From: Rothia sp. (in: high G+C Gram-positive bacteria)
Lineage (GTDB): Bacteria; Actinomycetota; Actinomycetes; Actinomycetales; Micrococcaceae
Direction: 5' to 3'
DNA length: 64,000 nt
Assembly (NCBI GenBank): GCA_030529845.1
Contig: JAUMWB010000003.1
Location: 335,704 to 399,703, forward strand
Shown here: piece after piece, positions 1 through 8,599 of the stretch
Numbering within the stretch: position 1 is the first letter of the stretch
How the letters are laid out: each line of letters opens with the position of its first letter
Made by a program: the position numbers and the translations under genes
Notes under the pieces: model-generated
What the model saw: only the letters and a program-made list of their open reading frames with translations
Databases searched by the model: none
Told to the model about the DNA's origin: nothing

Positions 1-1470
1 ACCGGTTTCTCCCGCGGTCCGACCGTCACCCGCTACGAAATCGAGCTGGGCCCCGGCACTAAGGTGGAGCGTGTCACCGCCCTATCAAAGAACATCGCCT
101 ACGCTGTTGCTTCTGCCGACGTGCGTATTCTGTCGCCCATTCCGGGTAAGAGCGCTATCGGTATCGAAATTCCCAATACCGACCGCGAAATCGTGGTGCT
201 GGGCGATGTGCTGCGCTCAGCCAAGGCCCACGGCACCGACCACCCCATGGTCATGGGTGTGGGTAAGGACGTCGAGGGCGGCTTCGTGATTGCCAACCTG
301 GCTAAGATGCCCCACATGCTGGTGGCCGGTGCAACCGGTGCCGGTAAGTCCTCCTTCGTGAACTCCATGATCACCTCGATCCTCATGCGCTCGACCCCCG
401 ACCAGGTGCGCCTGATTATGGTCGATCCCAAGCGTGTGGAACTCACCGCCTACGAGGGCATCCCCCACCTGATTACCCCCATCATCACCAACCCCAAGAA
501 GGCCGCCGAGGCCCTGCAGTGGGTGGTGCGCGAGATGGACGCCCGCTACGACGACCTAGCTCACTACGGCTACAAGCACGTGGACGACTTCAACAAAGCC
601 GTCAAGGCAGGCAAGATTCAGCCCGACCCCGGCTCCAAGCGCCAGATCAAGGCCTACCCCTACCTGCTGGTGATTGTGGACGAGCTCGCCGACCTGATGA
701 TGGTTGCCCCGCGCGATGTGGAAGAATCCATTGTGCGTATCACCCAGCTGGCGCGTGCCGCCGGTATCCACCTGGTACTGGCGACCCAGCGTCCGTCCGT
801 CGATGTGGTCACCGGCCTGATCAAGGCTAACGTGCCCTCCCGCATGGCTTTTGCCACTTCATCGGTGACTGACTCCCGCGTGGTGCTCGACCAGCCTGGC
901 GCTGAAAAGCTCATTGGCCAGGGTGATGCCCTCTTCCTGCCCATGGGTGCCTCAAAGCCCATGCGTGTGCAGGGTGCCTGGGTGGGTGAATCTGAGATTC
1001 ACGAGGTTGTCGAGCATGTCAAGAAGCAGGCTCCTGCGGTCTACCGCGACGACGTGATTGCCGCAGCACCCTCGAAGAAGATTGACGATGACATCGGGGA
1101 CGACCTGGATGACCTGCTCCGGGCAGCTGAACTGGTGGTCAATACCCAGTTCGGTTCAACCTCCATGCTGCAGCGCAAGCTGCGCGTGGGCTTCGCTAAA
1201 GCTGGGCGTCTGATGGACCTGCTTGAATCCCGTGAAGTTGTTGGCCCCTCTGAAGGATCAAAGGCCCGCGACGTGCTGGTCCAGCCCGATGACCTGCCCG
1301 CCGTCCTAGCCAAGATCCGTGGCGAGGAGCCTCCGGCTGTCGCCTCCGATGACCCCTACGGCGGTGACCCCGTTGCCCACATGAACGACGGGGTGCCGCA
1401 GGCCGTTGACTACTACGACGAGGCGGACGACCCCGACAGTGAGGACGCCTGGAACCTCACCGGCCGCTAG
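1..1470 (+). CDS. ftsK: DNA translocase FtsK/SpoIIIE, C-terminal part (5' end cut by window edge)
   Basis: Membrane-anchored, septum-located ATPase that pumps chromosomal DNA during division. The reading frame is open from base 1, so only the last 489 residues are visible; the N-terminal membrane segments lie upstream. Walker A GATGAGKS is encoded at 328-351 and the Walker B stretch [11 protein letters not shown] near 670-702. The C-terminal winged-helix gamma domain ([13 protein letters not shown], near 1159-1197), which in the family binds the polarity sequences KOPS/SRS, is present, so the 3' end is intact. The tail after the gamma domain is acidic. pgsA and cinA follow on the same strand, a common actinobacterial arrangement. 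Confidence 0.96.
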   Translation, partial: TGFSRGPTVTRYEIELGPGTKVERVTALSKNIAYAVASADVRILSPIPGKSAIGIEIPNTDREIVVLGDVLRSAKAHGTDHPMVMGVGKDVEGGFVIANLAKMPHMLVAGATGAGKSSFVNSMITSILMRSTPDQVRLIMVDPKRVELTAYEGIPHLITPIITNPKKAAEALQWVVREMDARYDDLAHYGYKHVDDFNKAVKAGKIQPDPGSKRQIKAYPYLLVIVDELADLMMVAPRDVEESIVRITQLARAAGIHLVLATQRPSVDVVTGLIKANVPSRMAFATSSVTDSRVVLDQPGAEKLIGQGDALFLPMGASKPMRVQGAWVGESEIHEVVEHVKKQAPAVYRDDVIAAAPSKKIDDDIGDDLDDLLRAAELVVNTQFGSTSMLQRKLRVGFAKAGRLMDLLESREVVGPSEGSKARDVLVQPDDLPAVLAKIRGEEPPAVASDDPYGGDPVAHMNDGVPQAVDYYDEADDPDSEDAWNLTGR

Positions 1471-1563
1471 CCCCGCCCGCTAACTACAGCTCGCCGCCAG
1501 ACCCAACCGACGGCGTCCGCCCCGCACCTATTGGCGGGGCAACGCCACCCCAAGGAGAAGACC

Positions 1564-2166
1564 ATGGCCGACCAGACCGCAACCGCCTCAAACTGGAACA
1601 TACCCAATGCGCTGACCGCCCTGCGCATACTGATGGTGCCCCTGTTCGTGTGGGCCCTCTGGGCTGGCGGCCCCCACGGCGAGGCCAGCCTGAGCCTGCG
1701 CTGGTGGGCAGCTGCTGTGTTCGTACTGGCAATGATCACCGACTGGCTCGATGGCTACCTGGCCCGCAAGAACAACCTGATTACCAGCTTCGGAAAGATC
1801 GCCGACCCCATTGCCGATAAGCTGCTGACGGGTGCCGCCTTCGTGGTGCTGTCTATGTTGGGGGAGCTGTGGTGGTGGGTTACCATCGTGATTCTGGTGC
1901 GCGAGTGGGGTATTACCGTGATGCGCCTCTTCATCATCAAGTACGGGGTGATGGCAGCCTCTAAGGGGGGAAAGCTCAAGACCGTGCTGCAGACCGTGGC
2001 GCTGGTGCTGATGATTCTGCCGCTGGGGCAGCTGGGTGCCTGGGCCCTGTGGCCCGGCTACCTGGTGATGGCCGCTGTGGTGGTGGTGACCGTGGTGACC
2101 GGTATCGACTACGTCATCAAGGCTCTGCAGCTGCGCCGCGACTACTTCGCGGCTCAGGGCAAGTAG
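1564..2166 (+). CDS. pgsA: CDP-diacylglycerol--glycerol-3-phosphate 3-phosphatidyltransferase
   Basis: Integral membrane enzyme making phosphatidylglycerol phosphate from CDP-diacylglycerol and glycerol 3-phosphate, the committed step to phosphatidylglycerol and cardiolipin. The CDP-alcohol phosphotransferase signature D-x2-D-G-x2-A-R-x8-G-x3-D-x3-D is complete (DWLDGYLARK, then FGKIADPIAD). About four or five hydrophobic segments follow. The ATG at 1564 is chosen because AAGGAGAAG lies 3-11 bases upstream; an in-frame TTG at 1531 has no ribosome site. The product is 200 aa, normal for PgsA. cinA starts 6 bases after the stop, so the two are co-translated. A PssA or other CDP-alcohol transferase is less likely given the neighbours. 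Confidence 0.93.
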   Translation: MADQTATASNWNIPNALTALRILMVPLFVWALWAGGPHGEASLSLRWWAAAVFVLAMITDWLDGYLARKNNLITSFGKIADPIADKLLTGAAFVVLSMLGELWWWVTIVILVREWGITVMRLFIIKYGVMAASKGGKLKTVLQTVALVLMILPLGQLGAWALWPGYLVMAAVVVVTVVTGIDYVIKALQLRRDYFAAQGK

Positions 2167-2172
2167 GTTGGC

Positions 2173-2715
2173 ATGGCTGAGATAAAGACTCAGGAGCTTG
2201 AATGCGCAGCAGCCCGCCTGGTGGCCGTGGCGTCGGCACAGGCCGGGAGCAAGGCCACTTCGGGGGCGGACGCCGGCACCCAGCTGGCAACGGCAGAGTC
2301 TCTCACCGGGGGGATGGTGGGGCAGCTGATCTGCACCGTTCCAGGGGCCTCAGCCGTGTATCGGGGCGGCGTTATTTCCTACGCTACCGAGGTTAAGGCC
2401 TCGGTGCTGGGGGTACCTGCTGACCTCTTGGCTGAGCGGGGGGCTGTTAACCCCGATGTTGCGATTGCTATGGCGCAGGGAACTGCCCGGGTGTGCGGGG
2501 CTGACTTTGGCCTAGCTACCACCGGTGCCGCCGGGCCTGAGCCCTGCGATGGAAAACCGGTGGGGCGCGTCTACCTGGCGGTGGCGCACCCGGGCAGCGG
2601 GGGCGTCCGCGTGCTTGAAAAAAACTATGACGGCAACCGAGCCGAGATCCGCGCCCAGGCGGCTCACGATGCCCTGAATCTGCTCACAGACTTCCTTGCT
2701 GAAACTGTAAAGTAA
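2173..2715 (+). CDS. cinA: CinA C-terminal domain protein, nicotinamide-nucleotide amidohydrolase
   Basis: Stand-alone CinA C-terminal (PncC-type) domain of 180 aa. In the family it deamidates nicotinamide mononucleotide to nicotinate mononucleotide, recycling the NMN released by NAD-dependent DNA ligase. Diagnostic stretches are ATAESLTGGMVG, a VYRGGVISYATEVK segment, GAVNPDVAIAMA, and the glycine-rich TTGAAGPEPCDGKPVG. The N-terminal MoCF-like domain of full CinA is absent, as usual in Actinobacteria. The gene lies 6 bp after pgsA, and the pgsA-cinA-clgR-recA order is conserved in this phylum. The amidase assignment rests on family knowledge. Confidence 0.88.
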   Translation: MAEIKTQELECAAARLVAVASAQAGSKATSGADAGTQLATAESLTGGMVGQLICTVPGASAVYRGGVISYATEVKASVLGVPADLLAERGAVNPDVAIAMAQGTARVCGADFGLATTGAAGPEPCDGKPVGRVYLAVAHPGSGGVRVLEKNYDGNRAEIRAQAAHDALNLLTDFLAETVK

Positions 2716-2918
2716 GCTCCCAGAAAATTTTCAGATGAATTTTTCAGCTAATAGGGAATGAAAATACAGCCGGGTGAGTTTAGATAGATATAACGGGAAA
2801 AATCGTAAGTAAACGACATATTCTCGAGTTCAGCTGACGAAAGCGCCGCAATGCGCTAGGCTGAAACCACACGCTCCTGATATAACGGGAGCACGACCAC
2901 CAGGAGATTGGTATAAAA

Positions 2919-3368
2919 ATGACTAAGCAGCCCGTATCCGTGAACGGTGTCGTCCGTTGGAAGGATGTGGGTCAGACTGAGAATGCTGCCCCCGCCCAAG
3001 ACACCGGTAAAGTAATTCTGCTCCGCCACGCAATTGGCGAAGTTCTGCGCGATGTACGTCAGCGCCAGGGTCGCACCCTCCGCGAAGTTTCCCACTCAGC
3101 CCGAGTATCACTGGGCTACCTCAGCGAGGTTGAGCGCGGCCAGAAGGAAGCCTCATCAGAGCTACTGGCTTCCATCTGCCAGGCACTGAATATCTCCCTC
3201 TCAGCTATGCTGGCCGAAGTTTCAGCCCGTATGGCTGTCGAAGAAGGCTTCTCTGTGCCCGATACTGTGCCCGCTGAATTTTCAGAACAGTTCAAGCGCG
3301 AATACGGTATCTCTGCCACCTCAAGCCGCGATATTCCTGCCGCCGAGCGCCCCCTGGCAGCTCGCTAG
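2919..3368 (+). CDS. clgR: XRE-family transcriptional regulator, ClgR-like
   Basis: Helix-turn-helix regulator of 149 aa. The HTH runs from about residue 40 to 95 and contains [20 protein letters not shown] followed by [20 protein letters not shown], which is the pattern of ClgR, the actinobacterial activator of clp protease genes. The short C-terminal tail ends in basic and alanine residues (RPLAAR); ClgR turnover by ClpP depends on such C-terminal residues. The ATG at 2919 has CAGGAG 9 bases upstream. The gene is preceded by about 200 bp holding an inverted repeat GCTCC/GGGAGC around 2872-2891, which may be an operator. Position between cinA and recA is typical for clgR. Confidence 0.8.
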   Translation: MTKQPVSVNGVVRWKDVGQTENAAPAQDTGKVILLRHAIGEVLRDVRQRQGRTLREVSHSARVSLGYLSEVERGQKEASSELLASICQALNISLSAMLAEVSARMAVEEGFSVPDTVPAEFSEQFKREYGISATSSRDIPAAERPLAAR

Positions 3369-3404
3369 CCTATTTGTTCTCTCAACGAAGATTTCTCTAG
3401 ACAA

Positions 3405-3440
3405 AGAGATGGAGCCGGGCCCCGCGGGGCTCGGCTCTCT
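3405..3440 (+). terminator. Intrinsic terminator after clgR-like gene
   Basis: GC-rich hairpin GAGCCGgGCCCC-GC-GGGGCtCGGCTC with flanking AGAG/CTCT pairing, followed by a short T-containing run. It lies 37 bp after the clgR-like stop codon and just before the DUF3046 gene. Confidence 0.7.
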
Positions 3441-3470
3441 TTATGCCCCGACCGGGGTGAAAGGTTGCCT

Positions 3471-3692
3471 ATGAAGCTCAGTGAATTTTGGTCAGCCATG
3501 GACCACGAGTTCGGGCCGGTTTATGCTCGTCATCTAGCCCGGGATTTGGTGCCGGGTGATTTTGGTGAGCTCACCGCCCAGCAGGCTCTTGACTCCGGTG
3601 TAAATGTTCGTGAGGTCTGGTTGGCTATCTGTCGGGTGCAGGATGTTCCTGTAGAGAGGCAGCTGGGGCCGGATATTGAACCGCGATCCTAG
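3471..3692 (+). CDS. DUF3046 family protein
   Basis: Small soluble protein of 73 aa without known function. It matches the actinobacterial DUF3046 pattern: MKLSEFWSAMDHEFGPVYARHL, then a DLVPGDFGELTAQQALDSGV segment, a tryptophan-containing REVWLAICR helix and VPVERQLG. Genes of this family sit beside recA in many Actinobacteria, as here. ATG 3471 is preferred over TTG 3465 because GAAAGG ends 6 bases before the ATG. It precedes the SOS-controlled recA promoter, so it is probably not part of the recA unit. Confidence 0.8.
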   Translation: MKLSEFWSAMDHEFGPVYARHLARDLVPGDFGELTAQQALDSGVNVREVWLAICRVQDVPVERQLGPDIEPRS

Positions 3693-3727
3693 TGGGCTGG
3701 AAGCTCTAGAAAACTGTTCGTACTTAA

Positions 3728-3743
3728 TAGAAAATGTGTTCGA
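3728..3743. promoter_or_regulatory. LexA (SOS) box upstream of recA
   Basis: TAGAAAATGTGTTCGA matches the actinobacterial SOS consensus TCGAAC-N4-GTTCGA at 10 of 12 defined positions, with the right half perfect. It lies 165 bp before the recA start, leaving room for a long leader or a second promoter. Confidence 0.75.
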
Positions 3744-3908
3744 ATTCCTGTAGGATTGTGAACAAACGACCGGCAGCCCGCGACACATAACCGGGTTATC
3801 CACAGATTTTCAAAATCTTCGTGCTGAACCCTTAAAGTGTCAGCCCTAGGTATTACCGTGGTAGGCAGAGAAGAACTCTCGCGCCGCGATAAGAAATGAG
3901 GAACATAC

Positions 3909-5015
3909 ATGGCAGCGAAAACTCGCATGCAGTCAGTAGGTCAGGTACCCGCCGAGGGCCGCGAAAAGGCTCTCGAAGCCGTGCTTGCCCAGATCGATAA
4001 GAACTACGGCAAGGGCTCCGTCATGCGACTGGGTGACCGCGAAGCCAGCAAGGTTGAGACTATCTCCACTGGCGCCCTGGCTCTGGACGCCGCCCTCGGC
4101 ATTGGCGGTCTGCCCCGCGGCCGCGTGGTAGAAATCTACGGCCCTGAGTCCTCCGGTAAGACCACCGTGGCCCTGCACGCTGTTGCCAACGTGCAGAAGG
4201 CTGGCGGTATTGCAGCCTTCATCGATGCTGAGCATGCCCTTGATCCGGTCTACGCGGCCAAGCTGGGTGTAGACACCGATGCCCTGCTGGTCTCCCAGCC
4301 CGACACCGGTGAACAGGCTCTGGAAATCATGGATATGCTGGTGGGCTCAGGCTCCATCGACATCATCGTGGTTGACTCTGTTGCTGCTCTGGTGCCCCGC
4401 GCCGAAATCGAAGGTGAAATGGGTGACTCCCACGTGGGTCTGCAGGCCCGCCTGATGTCCCAGGCCCTGCGTAAGATCACCGGTCGTCTCTCTGCCACCA
4501 ACACCACCGCAATCTTCATCAACCAGCTGCGTGAAAAGATTGGTGTCTTCTTCGGCTCACCCGAAACCACCACCGGTGGTAAGGCACTGAAGTTCTACGC
4601 CTCGGTACGTATCGATATTCGCCGTATTGAGACCCTCAAGGATGGCGCTAACCCCATCGGTAACCGCACCCGCGCCAAGGTCGTGAAGAACAAGATGGCT
4701 CCGCCCTTCAAGCAGGCTGAATTCGATATTCTCTACGGCGAGGGCATCTCGGTTGAGGGCGGTATTCTCGACCTCGCCGTTGAGCATAACGTGGTCAAAA
4801 AGTCCGGTGCCTGGTTCACCTACGAGGGGGACCAGCTGGGTCAGGGTAAGGAAAACGTGCGTCGTTTCCTCAAAGACAACCCCGAACTCACCGAAGAGAT
4901 CAAGTACAAGACCATGGTCAAGCTCGGCATCATTGAGGTTGACGAGGAAGAGCTGGATGAGATCGAGCCCAGCACCTCTGTGGACCCGCTCGATGATATC
5001 TCTGAGAACTTCTAA
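3909..5015 (+). CDS. recA: Recombinase RecA
   Basis: DNA strand-exchange protein and coprotease for LexA self-cleavage. At 368 aa it is full length and shows Walker [10 protein letters not shown], the [20 protein letters not shown] segment leading to loop L1, the loop L2 region with [22 protein letters not shown], and an acidic C-terminal tail ([11 protein letters not shown]). No intein is present. ATG 3909 follows a purine-rich AAATGAGGAAC. An SOS box lies at 3728-3743. recX follows after 95 bp across a strong hairpin (5036-5074), so recX is probably expressed by partial readthrough. Confidence 0.98.
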   Translation: MAAKTRMQSVGQVPAEGREKALEAVLAQIDKNYGKGSVMRLGDREASKVETISTGALALDAALGIGGLPRGRVVEIYGPESSGKTTVALHAVANVQKAGGIAAFIDAEHALDPVYAAKLGVDTDALLVSQPDTGEQALEIMDMLVGSGSIDIIVVDSVAALVPRAEIEGEMGDSHVGLQARLMSQALRKITGRLSATNTTAIFINQLREKIGVFFGSPETTTGGKALKFYASVRIDIRRIETLKDGANPIGNRTRAKVVKNKMAPPFKQAEFDILYGEGISVEGGILDLAVEHNVVKKSGAWFTYEGDQLGQGKENVRRFLKDNPELTEEIKYKTMVKLGIIEVDEEELDEIEPSTSVDPLDDISENF

Positions 5016-5035
5016 ACTCATAACAGCGAGCTAGC

Positions 5036-5074
5036 AGCCGCCACTACCGGGAGAAACCCCCTGTAGTGGCGGCT
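5036..5074 (+). terminator. Hairpin between recA and recX (attenuator-like)
   Basis: Perfect 12-bp inverted repeat AGCCGCCACTAC / GTAGTGGCGGCT with a 15-base loop, ending in TTT. The weak T-run and the position between recA and recX suggest partial termination that lowers recX expression relative to recA, as known in Escherichia coli. Confidence 0.6.
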
Positions 5075-5110
5075 TTCGACATGACACGATGTAGGTAGTA
5101 GGAGGGGAAC

Positions 5111-6112
5111 ATGAGCGCAGAAAACCCACGAGTCGAAGATTTTCTTGCCCCTGAGGAGTACCCGGCATGGCATCCCGCTGCCCAAGGTCTGGCCCAAGAC
5201 CTGCCGGGGGAGTCCGGTGCCTACGCAAACGCACAAACCGCTACCCCCTACACGGGTAAAGCATCAGCCGCCGCGGTCAGTAGCCGTGATGGTGGGGAAT
5301 TAGCCGAGGCTGCGGAACCAGCCCGTCAGAGCAAATACACCCGCCGTCGCAACCCCAACCTCAAAAAAGGGTTCCGCAAGCCGCCCGCCAAATACGCTGC
5401 CCGCTCTCCCTTCGCACCTGCTATCGGGGCGGCGTCCGCCCCAGAGCAGGAAGCCCCGCAGCGCAAGCGCTCCCAGCCGCTCTTCCGAGAAGGCTCAGCC
5501 CTCAACGAGCCCGTCAGCGATGAAGAGATGCTGATCCAGGGCGTCACTCCCATGCCCGAGAAACGCGGCCGGGGTGGAAAAGAGCCAGAAAACGAATTTA
5601 CGCGGGCTAAAAATATCGTGCTGAATCAGCTAGCTGCGTCACCCAAGTCACGGGCCATGCTGGAGAAAAAGCTGCTTGAAAAAGAGATCTCAGCAGAAGT
5701 CATTGAGGACATTCTGAACCGGTTTGAGGCGGTCAATCTCATTAACGACGCCGAATTCGCCGACGTATATGTGCGCACCCGCATGAACGTGAAGAAGCTG
5801 TCGCGCTCTGCCATCCGGCGGGAGCTAAAAACCAAGGGCGTTGAGGGGGAGCTTGCCGAAATAGCTCTGGAACAGCGCACCGAAGAGGACGAGCGGGCGG
5901 ACGCCCACGAGCTGGTGCGTAAGAAACTGCGCCCCTCCATGAACCTGGGGGAACGCGCCGAAAAAGAAAAGGTGATGCGCCGCCTGGTGGCTATGCTGGG
6001 CCGTAAGGGCTACCCGGCTGGTCTTGCCTTTAGCGTGGTGCGCGAAGAAGTCGAGGCGTATGCGACCGAGATGGGCATGACCTCAGAAGACAGCTACTCC
6101 TACTACGACTAA
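5111..6112 (+). CDS. recX: Regulatory protein RecX with long N-terminal extension
   Basis: RecX inhibits RecA filament extension and ATPase. The RecX three-helix repeats occupy roughly residues 160-325 (NEFTRAKNIVLNQLAASPKS, then LINDAEFADVYVRTRMN and IRRELKTKGVEGELAEIALE). The first 160 residues are a low-complexity, charged and Ala/Pro-rich region with a basic KYTRRRNPNLKKGFRK patch; many RecX proteins are only 150-180 aa, so the 333-aa length is due to this extension. ATG 5111 has AGGAGG 8 bases upstream. The extension may bind DNA or a partner (inference). Confidence 0.92.
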   Translation: MSAENPRVEDFLAPEEYPAWHPAAQGLAQDLPGESGAYANAQTATPYTGKASAAAVSSRDGGELAEAAEPARQSKYTRRRNPNLKKGFRKPPAKYAARSPFAPAIGAASAPEQEAPQRKRSQPLFREGSALNEPVSDEEMLIQGVTPMPEKRGRGGKEPENEFTRAKNIVLNQLAASPKSRAMLEKKLLEKEISAEVIEDILNRFEAVNLINDAEFADVYVRTRMNVKKLSRSAIRRELKTKGVEGELAEIALEQRTEEDERADAHELVRKKLRPSMNLGERAEKEKVMRRLVAMLGRKGYPAGLAFSVVREEVEAYATEMGMTSEDSYSYYD

Positions 6113-6115
6113 AAA

Positions 6116-6155
6116 CTGGGGCGCACGATACACAGGTGTGTATCGTGCGCCCCAG
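6116..6155. terminator. Bidirectional terminator between recX and permease
   Basis: Near-perfect palindrome CTGGGGCGCACGATACAC / GTGTGTATCGTGCGCCCCAG lying between the convergent recX and permease stops, 3 bases after recX. T-runs are weak on the plus side; the A-rich AAAAA at 6111-6115 gives a T-run for the minus strand. Confidence 0.75.
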
Positions 6156-6177
6156 CTCCCATCTGGTCGGTAACCGG

Positions 6178-7401
6178 TTAGGACCAGCCGTTGGGCAGAA
6201 GCCCGAAAATAGCGGCAACCGAGTAGATAAAGGCAACCGTATAGGTCACAATCAGGATTCCCTGGGCCAGGGGGTGAGCCTGCCAGGTTACCTTCCAGAT
6301 AGGCTCCAGCTCGCCCTTCTGCCGGGCAGCTCGGAGCATCAGCACCGGCAAGATAGACATGGCTGCACCGGCAAAACCACCGGCATAGGACAGGGCAGAG
6401 ACGAAGCCACCCAGGCCGGCAATAGAGATAGCCAGCGGCGGCAGCACGGTGAGGCCAACAGCTACAAGCCGAAGCGGGCCGTGCTCCTCCCAGCGGGTGA
6501 TGTCAAGGATGTTGCGCATAGCGGTGTAGCCGATAGCTACAAAAGAAGTAAACATGGCCAGCAGGGCAAAGATATTAGCCAGATAGTAGGCTAGCGGCCC
6601 CAAGGCCTCACCCCAGGAGAGGGTAACAACTTCAGAAACATCATCACCGAGAAGCCCCAGAGCCACGAAGGGGACCAGGGCTAGGGTAAAACCTGTGGCT
6701 GACATGCCGCCGACCAGGGCGGTAGGAATAGCCTTGGGGTTGGTATCGCCAAGCCCGCGGACCAGTTCAGGTACCACGTACTGGGCCATGAAGGTAAAGA
6801 CCGCCAGATTCATGATCGGCACGATGAAGAAAGGGTGAAACTCTACCAGGTTAGAGAGGGTGATGCCGGGGCCCACAATAGTCCAGAGGGACAGGGCGAG
6901 AATAATTGCTGCCATACCCGTAGTAATGAGCCCCTCGACCAGGCCGGTGGCGTGCAGGCCCTTGAACATGATGAAGGAACCAAGCGCGAAGAAGAGCAGG
7001 GTGCCAGCGAGCTGGGGTAGACCGGTGAGGTTATTCAGCAGGGAGCCTGATCCGGCTGCGTAGGCGATAAGGGCACCGATGGAGTTGACCATGATGGCCA
7101 GGAAGATAACCCACCGGCCAGCCTGGCCCAGGTACTTTTCAGCGAGACCCGAGAGCTGTAGCGGTTCTTTGGTGCGCTGGGAGACCTCGGCGATATACAT
7201 CATGGAGAAGGTAGTCAGTAGCCCCGCGACGGTGAGGGCAACTGCGAGCGCTAGGAAGCCACCGTGACGGGCGGCGTAGGGCAGGCTGAGGATGCCTGCG
7301 CCGATGTTGGTTCCGAAGATGAGCGCAATACCTTGGAGGACGCTGAGGGTTGGGGCGGGGCGCTGATAGGCGACTGACCCTGAAGAGGTGGGTTGAGACA
7401 T
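6178..7401 (-). CDS. Amino-acid permease of the aromatic/neutral amino acid transporter type
   Basis: Integral membrane protein of 407 aa with about 11 hydrophobic segments. The start of TM1, LSVLQGIALIFGTNIGAGIL, and SLPYAARHGG are typical of APC-superfamily carriers of the HAAAP/SLC38 branch (Mtr, TyrP, TnaB relatives), which import amino acids with protons or sodium. Substrate cannot be set from sequence. ATG 7401 has AAGGA 6 bases upstream. It is transcribed toward recX and ends at a shared terminator. The phosphotransferase gene upstream lies 75 bp away on the same strand, so joint transcription is possible but not shown. Confidence 0.82.
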   Translation of the reverse strand: MSQPTSSGSVAYQRPAPTLSVLQGIALIFGTNIGAGILSLPYAARHGGFLALAVALTVAGLLTTFSMMYIAEVSQRTKEPLQLSGLAEKYLGQAGRWVIFLAIMVNSIGALIAYAAGSGSLLNNLTGLPQLAGTLLFFALGSFIMFKGLHATGLVEGLITTGMAAIILALSLWTIVGPGITLSNLVEFHPFFIVPIMNLAVFTFMAQYVVPELVRGLGDTNPKAIPTALVGGMSATGFTLALVPFVALGLLGDDVSEVVTLSWGEALGPLAYYLANIFALLAMFTSFVAIGYTAMRNILDITRWEEHGPLRLVAVGLTVLPPLAISIAGLGGFVSALSYAGGFAGAAMSILPVLMLRAARQKGELEPIWKVTWQAHPLAQGILIVTYTVAFIYSVAAIFGLLPNGWS

Positions 7402-7476
7402 AGGGGTCCTTAGGGGTAGGGGGCGTACGGTGTGATGTCCTGAAGTAGATAGTACTCCCGGTAGGGCACAGAGGGG

Positions 7477-8565
7477 CTATTGTGACCGGTCTTGCCCGGT
7501 GGCTTGTTCTGTCAAGATTGCTTGGATAGTGAGGGTTGCTGCTGCTACCTGTTTGTCACGGTCGAGGGTTGTTTGGGGGAGGGGAGCGATGCGCTGGTAG
7601 AAGTCTTGGGTTTTCGTCTGCCAGGTCGGGCTGGCAACTAATACCGATGGGAGGGGACCATCGGGCCAGGATGGGAAGCCCAGCAGGAGCTCGGCTACCG
7701 GTAGGGCCCAGTGATGCCAGCAGGTGCCTTCAGCATCAATACCGCGAAGCCCCGAGGCCGGAGCGGCTTGATGCAGCAGGTTGGCCGGAGAAAAATCGCC
7801 GGACGACAGCACCCTCTCGCTCGGTACCGGGTAGATGATGCCCGCCACGGCCTGCTCCATCTGCGTGAATTCAGCCGACTTTATCGCAACTCCTTGCCTC
7901 TCAGCTAGCAGGTACAGGCCCCTAAAGGCCAGCTGGGGTGAGGGCAGGGAACCAGGTGCGGACGCCCGCGTGTCGGCGCTCGCAAGCTCAGATGAGAAAG
8001 ACGCCTGGGCGGTAGCCTGGGCGGGGGAGCGCAGGATACTAGCCCAGGTATCAACCCAAGCGGTCAGGGCCCGGTGGGGTGTGGCGTCCGCTCCGGAAGA
8101 GAGCAGGAGGTTGCCCAGGCTGACTGTGGGGTTTTTGCTGGCGACGTCCTCAAGAATCAAGAGCCTGGCCGTGTCGTCGGCCGCGATCAGGCGGGGGTAA
8201 AGCCCCGGTGCAATCTGCTCCAGGGCAGCAAGGCCGTGCTTTTCGCGCAGATAGCCAAAACCGCCGGAATTAGTCGCAGAATCCTTGCGCCGAAAATATT
8301 TGAGCACCACAGAGGGATCAGCGAAGCCCTGAAGCCCAAGGCGCAGCACCACCGAGCGCATACCGGCGGAGAGGATCTCTACCCCGGTAATTTCACTGCC
8401 GCTGCCGCTGGCAGGGAGCAACCGCAGCCCCTCCTCAAGCAGGTGCCGAGCCAGCCTGCCAAAGGCCGCCGAGGTGACCGGCTGGTCGGTGGGGTGTGGG
8501 CTGTACACGGCAATGGCGTGCTCCAGCAGTGAGCTAGACCAAGTACCTGAGGGGAAAGAGGGCAT
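7477..8565 (-). CDS. APH-like (kinase-fold) phosphotransferase family protein
   Basis: Soluble protein of 362 aa resembling aminoglycoside/choline phosphotransferases. The catalytic loop reads VLSSGDFSPANLL, so the Asp and downstream Asn of the HGDxxxxN brick are kept while the His is Ser; GIDAEG is the metal-binding D-x-E motif. The nucleotide lobe has VVLKYFRRKD with the probable ATP-binding Lys. Substrate unknown; small-molecule kinase activity is inferred. The start codon lies only 34 bp from the divergent miaB start, and a -10 TATTCT sits 7 bases before the ATG, so a leaderless transcript is likely. Confidence 0.7.
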   Translation of the reverse strand: MPSFPSGTWSSSLLEHAIAVYSPHPTDQPVTSAAFGRLARHLLEEGLRLLPASGSGSEITGVEILSAGMRSVVLRLGLQGFADPSVVLKYFRRKDSATNSGGFGYLREKHGLAALEQIAPGLYPRLIAADDTARLLILEDVASKNPTVSLGNLLLSSGADATPHRALTAWVDTWASILRSPAQATAQASFSSELASADTRASAPGSLPSPQLAFRGLYLLAERQGVAIKSAEFTQMEQAVAGIIYPVPSERVLSSGDFSPANLLHQAAPASGLRGIDAEGTCWHHWALPVAELLLGFPSWPDGPLPSVLVASPTWQTKTQDFYQRIAPLPQTTLDRDKQVAAATLTIQAILTEQATGQDRSQ

Positions 8566-8572
8566 AGAGCCC

Positions 8573-8593
8573 AGAATAGCAACCTAGTAGACT
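8573..8593. promoter_or_regulatory. Back-to-back -10 boxes for divergent leaderless genes
   Basis: TATTCT on the minus strand (8578-8573) lies 7 bases before the phosphotransferase ATG at 8565. TAGACT on the plus strand (8588-8593) lies 6 bases before the miaB GTG at 8600. Neither start has a Shine-Dalgarno sequence. Transcription would begin at or next to the start codon in both directions. Confidence 0.5.
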
Positions 8594-8599
8594 GTACGG

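Noticed and set aside
3700-3730. A second SOS box at GAAAACTGTTCG before recA
   Set aside because: The half-sites are one base too close; only the right half matches.
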